Positions 33,874 through 38,978 of a stretch of DNA of 38,978 nt are shown here, one piece after another (position 1 is the stretch's first letter; every line of letters starts with the position of its first letter). The position numbers were made by a program, and so were the translations under genes. This DNA is from Hymenobacter tibetensis (GTDB taxonomy: Bacteria; Bacteroidota; Bacteroidia; Cytophagales; Hymenobacteraceae). The stretch lies in NCBI RefSeq assembly GCF_022827545.1, contig NZ_CP094675.1, positions 1 to 38,978 on the forward strand. Direction: 5' to 3'. The notes under the pieces are model-generated. The model saw only the letters and a program-made list of their open reading frames with translations. It did no database searches and had not been told where the DNA came from.

Positions 33874-34530
33874 TTACTTGGTTGTACTACCTGCACTTTG
33901 CACGCTCTTACACAATTCATTGACTTCAGCCACAGCTTTATCATCAGCTGGTTTCATTTCCAGCACGCCTAAACCAGCCGCTGCAGCATTAGCAAAAGAG
34001 ATTCGGTTACCGACCGCCGTTTCAAGGAACTGCAGATACTCAGAACCCCGGAGCAGTTCAGCCGCTTCTTCCTTATAGGTGCCACGGGCGTCTGCTTTGT
34101 TGATGAATGTAATTGAGCGCAGGCCTGAATTGAAGGGCGCTACTTCAGCAATTAGGTTCTCTACTTTACGTAGCGTCCAAATATCGAGTGAGCGAGGAGC
34201 AAAGGGTACCAAGTAAACATGAGAAATCGTCAGAGCAGAACGCTGACTGACAGTGTCACGTCCCCCAGTATCAATGACTATATCATCGCACTTGGTAGCC
34301 AGACGTTGTACCTGAGCGTTGAGTTCGCGGCCAGTTACCTTAACAGCTGTGTAACCAAGATCACCATCGAGTGATTGGTGACGGAAGGAAGTGAAGTCCG
34401 TTGCTGACTCCTGATCATCGGCATCAATGAGAATTACGTCGCGGCCCTGCTGAAGCAAATAAACTGTCAGATTCGTCGCAATTGTGGTTTTGCCGCTACC
34501 ACCTTTGATACCGCCTACCGTGTAAATCAT
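33874..34530 (-). CDS. parA: ParA-family partition ATPase
   Basis: A 218-residue ParA/MinD-type ATPase from the ATG at 34530 (MIYTVGGIKGGSGKTT). The deviant Walker A KGGSGKTT spans 9-16, the second motif is LIDADDQES (34-42), and Walker B is IVIDTGG (84-90). There is no N-terminal helix-turn-helix, so it is a short type Ib-like ParA that relies on its partner for DNA specificity. It moves plasmid copies apart through ATP-dependent binding to the nucleoid. It forms an operon with the small partner 77 bp downstream. Confidence 0.93.
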   Translation of the reverse strand: MIYTVGGIKGGSGKTTIATNLTVYLLQQGRDVILIDADDQESATDFTSFRHQSLDGDLGYTAVKVTGRELNAQVQRLATKCDDIVIDTGGRDTVSQRSALTISHVYLVPFAPRSLDIWTLRKVENLIAEVAPFNSGLRSITFINKADARGTYKEEAAELLRGSEYLQFLETAVGNRISFANAAAAGLGVLEMKPADDKAVAEVNELCKSVQSAGSTTK

Positions 34531-34570
34531 GTTGTTGCAATTGAACCAATACAAGTTGTCTTTTCAGTTG

Positions 34571-34601
34571 TAAATCTAGTTGTTAATCAACATACGCACA
34601 A
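34571..34601 (-). promoter_or_regulatory. Probable parA promoter overlapping repeats
   Basis: On the minus strand TTG (34601-34599) and TAGATTTA (34578-34571) are 20 bp apart, close to the Bacteroidota consensus. Copies of the AGTTGTAA repeat (34566-34574, and a variant at 34578-34586) overlap it, which would allow self-repression by the partition proteins. Confidence 0.5.
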
Positions 34602-34930
34602 GCTATGTAATGAGTTTACAGCTTGGCCACACTTCCCTTATTTTACCTTCTGATTTAAGATATAGACGTGCTATTACTGCCCTGACCTTTGTTGCCTCAT
34701 TTTCCACCACTTGCGAACAAGAAGATGAATAGCCTGCACGTTAGCATTAAATACTAGATCCATTTCAAAAAGGGGCTTGTTACATTTCTCTAGCGTCGTT
34801 CGTTAAACAACTGTACTCGCTTCCTTTGTCACCTTATGGCGGAGCCGGTCTATAAACGGTGGTAAAATTGTGCTTGACCGGGTACGGGATACTCTCTAAA
34901 TCCGACCATTACTGTAAGGCATTCTCGATT
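34602..34930. other. Gap without a supported gene
   Basis: This is the boundary between the partition genes and the next gene. No repeat, RNA or coding frame stands out. Confidence 0.3.
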
Positions 34931-35671
34931 ATGCGCTTATCGGTTGTCCTTTTGCTTGCTGCCTGGTTTATTCCTGTTTATACTGTTCTAGGGCAACGTC
35001 GGCAGGCAGACGCAACGACTGATGTTCCTTCGTCACCCACTGACAAATATTGGGGCATCGCGACCGATCTGGGATCTGCTACTTTCGACGTCCAAGCGCT
35101 CAACACCTTTTTTGAGCCCTACACCGCCGCATCCCTTCCGCGAGAGGGTATTGCGCAGGCTTTACAGGTCTTGGTGAGTCAGAAAGGAATTGGCTACGTC
35201 TCGCTTTATTATAAGCAGGCGCTCACCTTCCCGGAGTTGGATGAGGCAAAGCCCTCCTTGCAGTTGCACCAACACACGTTTGGCTTTGAACTACATAAAG
35301 TTCTGGTAGATAAGCGAATCAAGGTGGTGTTGCCCAGCGCAGGGATCGGCTATCGCTTCGTCAACGTGACCTATAGTCCAGCGCAACCGGCTGTTCTGCC
35401 CCTTGATAGTCTCTTCCAGCGGTCGGGTTCGTTTACCCTTAGCAACCATAATATGAACGTGTCAGCTGGCGCGGGGCTATACTATACCGTGCGCCGCTTT
35501 AAATCTGCGGCGATCCGACAACTCGACATCGGCCTAGCGGGTTCGTATGTCTACACCGTGCGCCTAGGGCAGTGGTATATTTTCGATACGGGCACCTCCG
35601 TGCCCGTACCGCCCACTCGGTTAAACCACTATACGGTCCGATTTTCGGTTGGCCTTCTGCTAAACCGTTAA
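34931..35671 (+). CDS. Exported, probably outer-membrane beta-barrel protein
   Basis: From the ATG at 34931 a signal peptide (MRLSVVLLLAAWFIPVYTVL, cleavage after GQ) leads a 246-residue protein. The mature part alternates short amphipathic strands with Gly and aromatic residues (GIGYVSLYYKQ, AGIGYRFVNVTYS, AGAGLYYTVRRF, IGLAGSYVYTVRLGQWYIF) and ends in YTVRFSVGLLLNR, like small Bacteroidota outer-membrane barrel proteins (PorT/OmpW style). The function is unknown. Confidence 0.78.
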   Translation: MRLSVVLLLAAWFIPVYTVLGQRRQADATTDVPSSPTDKYWGIATDLGSATFDVQALNTFFEPYTAASLPREGIAQALQVLVSQKGIGYVSLYYKQALTFPELDEAKPSLQLHQHTFGFELHKVLVDKRIKVVLPSAGIGYRFVNVTYSPAQPAVLPLDSLFQRSGSFTLSNHNMNVSAGAGLYYTVRRFKSAAIRQLDIGLAGSYVYTVRLGQWYIFDTGTSVPVPPTRLNHYTVRFSVGLLLNR

Positions 35672-35821
35672 GCGTTTTAATCAGAAAGTGCTATCAGCTA
35701 GGCGAATAACTTCTTCGTCTCCTGCAGCGACAGATTCGTCTAGATCTCATGAGCTTGCAGAACAGTGGTTAAGCAGCACCCTGTCAGATGTTACGAGCCC
35801 CTTGACCTTATTTCGTTCCGT

Positions 35822-36160
35822 ATGGTAGATCGTATCAGACCTCTCCAATTCCTGCTTTTGCTTCTGCCCACGGAAGCGTTCGCCCATGGGGAAGAGATGT
35901 TAGAAACGGCTTTCCTGCAAGGAGCTTCGCTCGTTCTCTTTCTACTAGTCGTGCTCTTTATCCGGCTACCGTATGCCAAAAGGGCCCTGTTGGTCACCGT
36001 CTATCTGCTCATGACGGGGTTAGTTTGGGGGCTGATGGCCCAGCTGCCATATCAGGCTAATCACCGGATGATTAATCTGTTGATAGGTGTAGTTCCCATC
36101 GTTGGGGTAATAGCGGCCTATGGGTTCAGTACGTGGCTACCGAGAAAGCAAAAACCGTAA
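35822..36160 (+). CDS. Small membrane protein (112 aa)
   Basis: The ATG at 35822 gives an N-terminal hydrophobic stretch ending in AFAHGEE (possible signal peptide), then three likely membrane helices (about 32-48, 54-72, 83-102). The HGEE after the first segment resembles small metal-related exported proteins, but there is no further support. The function is unknown. Confidence 0.6.
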   Translation: MVDRIRPLQFLLLLLPTEAFAHGEEMLETAFLQGASLVLFLLVVLFIRLPYAKRALLVTVYLLMTGLVWGLMAQLPYQANHRMINLLIGVVPIVGVIAAYGFSTWLPRKQKP

Positions 36161-36269
36161 TGAAGTGATGGCTATCTACTATGCCAGAAAGTGGTATAAC
36201 TGGCTTCTACTAAATGCTGTTGTAGATGAAATCAAACATATACTATACTAATTTGCATTTTACAACTGA

Positions 36270-36410
36270 CCGTTCAACGAACGTTACGGCACCAGTGGAG
36301 CGCTTTTATGGGATAGTGAAAGAATTCAACCGCAGCTGGAGCAGGTGGCTCAGCAGCGCCTCCACCAGGCCGGGCAGCAGCATAGCCGTCGTAGCAGAAT
36401 GGGCATGTAA
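36270..36410 (+). other. Possible C-terminal gene remnant
   Basis: An open frame without a start codon runs from a TGA to a TAA and reads FNERYGTSGALLWDSERIQP, then QLEQVAQQRLHQAGQQHSRR. The Gln/Arg-rich helical tail looks like the end of a plasmid protein such as a mobilisation factor. I cannot assign a family. Confidence 0.3.
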
Positions 36411-36456
36411 AGGCTGTACCTTATTTAATCTACCGTTTTGGCGAACGGCGTCGTCG

Positions 36457-36744
36457 TCACCCGATGTCGTTTGGGTCGTAGTGGTAGTGCTCTTGGCTGC
36501 CTGAGGTAAACCGTTGGATAAAGACTGCCTCGGTTTGTTCCGGCTTGGTGGGCTGAAACAGCTGCTTTTCTTTGGCCCAATCATACACGCCCTGGTCCAT
36601 TGGGTAGCGAGTTAGCACACCGGTTAGGTGATGCTGGTCAATCCACGCCTCGGCCTTGTCACGCGTTGTGAATACCCCGCTGGCAAACCGGCCGCCCAAG
36701 CCGTGAAAGACCCATACGTCTGTATCGGCATCCTCTTGCTCCAT
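36457..36744 (-). CDS. DUF7710-like small protein
   Basis: A 95-residue soluble protein starting at ATG 36744. WVFHGLGGRFASGVFTTRDK, EAWIDQHHLTGVLTRYPMDQ, GVYDWAKEK and FIQRFTSGSQEHYHYD match the conserved wording I know from the DUF7710 family. Members are short proteins of unknown function and often stand beside toxin-immunity or SMI1-type genes. The ankyrin gene lies upstream on the same strand. Confidence 0.75.
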   Translation of the reverse strand: MEQEDADTDVWVFHGLGGRFASGVFTTRDKAEAWIDQHHLTGVLTRYPMDQGVYDWAKEKQLFQPTKPEQTEAVFIQRFTSGSQEHYHYDPNDIG

Positions 36745-36844
36745 TATTTCCTTTCAATTGGGTGAGATGGCGCAAACCTACGGCAGTTGTACAGAGACGC
36801 GTTCATCTTCGGAGCCTTTTCGTGAACGCCAACACGGTTGTGAA

Positions 36845-37345
36845 CTACTGCGCAAAGAGCTGCTTAACATCAAAGTTAGCAATGGTTTCGGCCAGTTGCC
36901 GCGGGGTCACGCCGCTGTCGTTGGGCTGGTCGGGATTAGCCCCGTGCGCGAGCAAGAGTTGCAGCATCGCGCCTCGTCCCCGCGATTCAAACGCTGCCCG
37001 CCACAACGGGGTATTGCCATAGACATCCGGCACATCGACTGTGGCACCCGCCGCGAGCAGCAACGCTGCCATTTCCACAGTGTAGGCTTGGGCCGTAAAA
37101 TGAAGCGCTGTCCATCCGTTACGGTCTTGCTGGTCTAGTGCAGGGCCTTTGGTTAGCAGCCATTGCAGTATGGCCACGTTCCCATAGGTCACGACAAACG
37201 AAAGCACGCTTCGGCCACTGCTGTCCAGTAGGTTGACGGTGGCGTTCGTCACCAACTGCTCCAGGGTCGGGTAATCCTGCTGATGAACAGCCCGGATGGC
37301 CTCGGGAGATAAACAGGGCGAAGCTGCAGTACGGGATTTGCTCAT
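36845..37345 (-). CDS. Ankyrin-repeat protein
   Basis: A 166-residue soluble protein with about four ankyrin repeats: a degenerate one (about 15-45), then SGRSVLSFVVTYGNVAILQWLL, NGWTALHFTAQAYTVEMAALL, and YGNTPLWRAAF..GAMLQLLLAHGANP, ending in SGVTPRQLAETIAN. Ankyrin repeats bind other proteins. It is 100 bp upstream of the DUF7710-like gene on the same strand, and the pair may be immunity-like. Confidence 0.88.
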   Translation of the reverse strand: MSKSRTAASPCLSPEAIRAVHQQDYPTLEQLVTNATVNLLDSSGRSVLSFVVTYGNVAILQWLLTKGPALDQQDRNGWTALHFTAQAYTVEMAALLLAAGATVDVPDVYGNTPLWRAAFESRGRGAMLQLLLAHGANPDQPNDSGVTPRQLAETIANFDVKQLFAQ

Positions 37346-37575
37346 AGCACGAAATTATCCTCCTTCAGTCAAACACTATAAATCGGCCCGTTCTCCCGGC
37401 AAAGTACCACACCGGCAGCACCCCGCGCAGGGAAGTCAAAATTATCATTTTCCTAAGTCGGTCCGAGAACAAATCTTATGTTTAGAAATTATTCCATGGA
37501 AAGAGCGACACTACTTAGAGCATCTGTACTCGAAGAAGTGCTATTGCTGTGTATTATGCTATTTATCTTCCTCTA

Positions 37576-38205
37576 ATGAAACACTCCATTTATCTCTTAC
37601 TCGGGCTGCTCTTGTCTTCGTCGGCGTCTGGTCAGACCTCGACTACGCCTGACCAGGTGGCCGTCAGGCGGAAAGCGCAGCAGCAACTTTGGGATAGTTT
37701 AGAACAGGAATTCTATCGCCAACCTCCCTGTCTACTCGTTTCCTATTACCGAAACGCCCAGCGAGTCTCTTGGTCCAATAAGATGACATTGTATCTAGAC
37801 CAAAACGGCCAGAAAACGGTCCTGACGCCTGTGCACGGGAATACCTTTTTGCTGCCCAAGCTGTACTCCGACACGCTTGTCATCGGCTTTCAAATGGCTG
37901 ACCAGACGATTGCGCTCCAACGCCTTCCCGCGTGGCGGTTGCAGCACGGAGCTACGATACAATTCGGCCTCATTGACCGCTTCAGTAAACGGCAACACCA
38001 AGATCAGAGAAGACAGCATAACAATGATACTTCCCCCTTGGAAGAGATCGGCGTTCCCTACTATGATCTGCTTCGAGACCAGCACATCACGCAGGTACTG
38101 CATGAACAGCAAGCGAGTAAACTGCTCTATGAGGTGATTGAACCGAGAGTATATGGTGACGGCGTCCTATTAACTTCTTACCGCCTTGTCGCTAATAAGC
38201 AGTAA
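37576..38205 (+). CDS. Exported protein of unknown function (209 aa)
   Basis: The ATG at 37576 opens a clear signal peptide (MKHSIYLLLGLLLSSSASGQ). The mature part is mixed alpha/beta with a middle region (TLYLDQNGQKTVLTPVHGNT) that could be a beta sandwich and a basic Gln-rich stretch (RQHQDQRRQHNND). No cysteine lipobox is present. I do not recognise the family. Confidence 0.7.
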   Translation: MKHSIYLLLGLLLSSSASGQTSTTPDQVAVRRKAQQQLWDSLEQEFYRQPPCLLVSYYRNAQRVSWSNKMTLYLDQNGQKTVLTPVHGNTFLLPKLYSDTLVIGFQMADQTIALQRLPAWRLQHGATIQFGLIDRFSKRQHQDQRRQHNNDTSPLEEIGVPYYDLLRDQHITQVLHEQQASKLLYEVIEPRVYGDGVLLTSYRLVANKQ

Positions 38206-38354
38206 AGCTCAACCCTGTATTTTTTGTCCGAGAAGCAACTTTATGTTAACTACAATTCCAAGAAACAAAAGGGAAAGCCCCCCCAGCACTATTCCCAAAA
38301 TCCTGTTTCATTAGGACCGTAGAAATGAGGTGTCGCTGCCAACTCCTATAGGCG

Positions 38355-38765
38355 CTAGCGAAAATGGCGCTGCAGAATGGCGTGTACTTTTTCGCTGGTG
38401 AGCGGTTTGGTGAGAACCTCAACCGCGATAGGCAAGGTGTGGAGGCGCTCTAAGTCGCGAGGATGCTGCGAGGACGTGAGCACGACAATCACGGCGGGGC
38501 ATTGTTGCGCGAGCGGGTGCTGCTGATACGTTGCCAGAAATTCTAGCCCGTTCATGACCGGCATGTGTAGGTCTAGCAACACGAGCAGCGGGCCGACCAG
38601 CTCCGCCGGTTCGGCGCAGACCTGTTCCAGCGCGTGTAGTGCTTCCACCCCGTTGCGTGCCACCAATAGCTGTTCGGCGACCTGCAAGCGGCGCAGCAGC
38701 TGCTCATTCAGAAACGTGGCAGTTGAGTCGTCATCGACTAAGAGCACCTTGGCGATCTTTTTCAT
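38355..38765 (-). CDS. Single-domain response regulator (receiver only)
   Basis: A 136-residue receiver from ATG 38765 (MKKIAKVLLVDDDSTATFLN). It has the acidic triad, phosphoacceptor Asp65 in VLLDLHMPVMNG, Thr/Ser in VVLTSSQ and Lys in VLTKPLT. It has no output domain. It resembles the receiver at 26460 in length and style. It is the second orphan receiver here and may serve the orphan kinases. The remaining bases to the window end carry no gene that I can support. Confidence 0.94.
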   Translation of the reverse strand: MKKIAKVLLVDDDSTATFLNEQLLRRLQVAEQLLVARNGVEALHALEQVCAEPAELVGPLLVLLDLHMPVMNGLEFLATYQQHPLAQQCPAVIVVLTSSQHPRDLERLHTLPIAVEVLTKPLTSEKVHAILQRHFR

Positions 38766-38978
38766 GGGCAAGTTCGTTGCCGCACCGTGTTTCTGCAGCT
38801 ACCTAGGAAGTACGAGCTTTAATTTACCGTAGTAGCCCTGGGCGCGCAAACAAACGCGCACCGCCCAGCTTTTACGTATAAATGCAGAGGCTGACCTACG
38901 TATTTTCCCAGCTAAGGCAAGAGATAAAGACTCGTTGGGAACGCGGAAGCCGGCTCGCGCTTACTGGCCCGCTAGTGC

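Noticed and set aside
36226..36504. Plus-strand 92-codon frame overlapping the DUF7710-like gene
   Set aside because: Its second half is antisense to that gene and reads as low-complexity Val/Ser; the first half is better explained by the remnant in another frame.

Overview
The window looks like part of a Bacteroidota replicon, most like Hymenobacter and its relatives, and most likely a plasmid or other secondary replicon. Three things support the phylum: promoters of the TAnnTTTG type, no clear Shine-Dalgarno sites, and many PAS-rich histidine kinases with detached receiver proteins. The species assignment is inference from protein style. A Rep_3-type initiator with a 21-bp iteron array and a ParA-type partition operon support the replicon type.

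Left part (1-12.5 kb): a PAS histidine kinase cut by the window edge; a STAS-domain protein overlapping a small partner; a frameshifted KGG-motif stress gene; a manganese catalase closed by a very long hairpin; a NarL-type response regulator overlapping a 1330-residue PAS/GAF kinase; a second PAS kinase; and a small SpoIIAA/STAS-like protein. The gaps hold eroded genes: the C-terminus of a HisKA_3-type kinase (11349-11435) and region 4 of an ECF sigma factor (12271-12451).

Mobile part (12.7-18.2 kb): a serine recombinase, a sequence like the 3' end of a tRNA, a strong hairpin and a tyrosine integrase look like one edge of an integrated element. Inside are AT-rich cargo genes: an orphan protein, and a tightly packed operon of an XRE-HTH/ImmA-type metallopeptidase, a charged partner protein and a second serine recombinase. 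This operon is the best candidate here for an undescribed regulated system.

Middle part (18.4-29 kb): more signalling genes. They are a PAS kinase paralogous to the one at the left edge, a Fic protein with a winged-helix tail, a six-PAS kinase with internally repeated PAS units, a lone KaiB-domain protein, a single-domain receiver, and an XRE regulator divergent from an unknown 228-residue protein across a perfect 26-bp palindrome.

Replication and maintenance part (29-36.4 kb): a noncoding region with a 126-bp degenerate duplication, seven iteron copies, a well-formed promoter, the Rep gene, a 96-residue protein overlapping a Fic gene, then (opposite strand) parA, a small probable DNA-binding partner and a methyltransferase. 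TTACAACT-type repeats are scattered around the partition genes. The right end carries secreted or membrane proteins of unknown role, a DUF7710-like protein, an ankyrin protein and another lone receiver.
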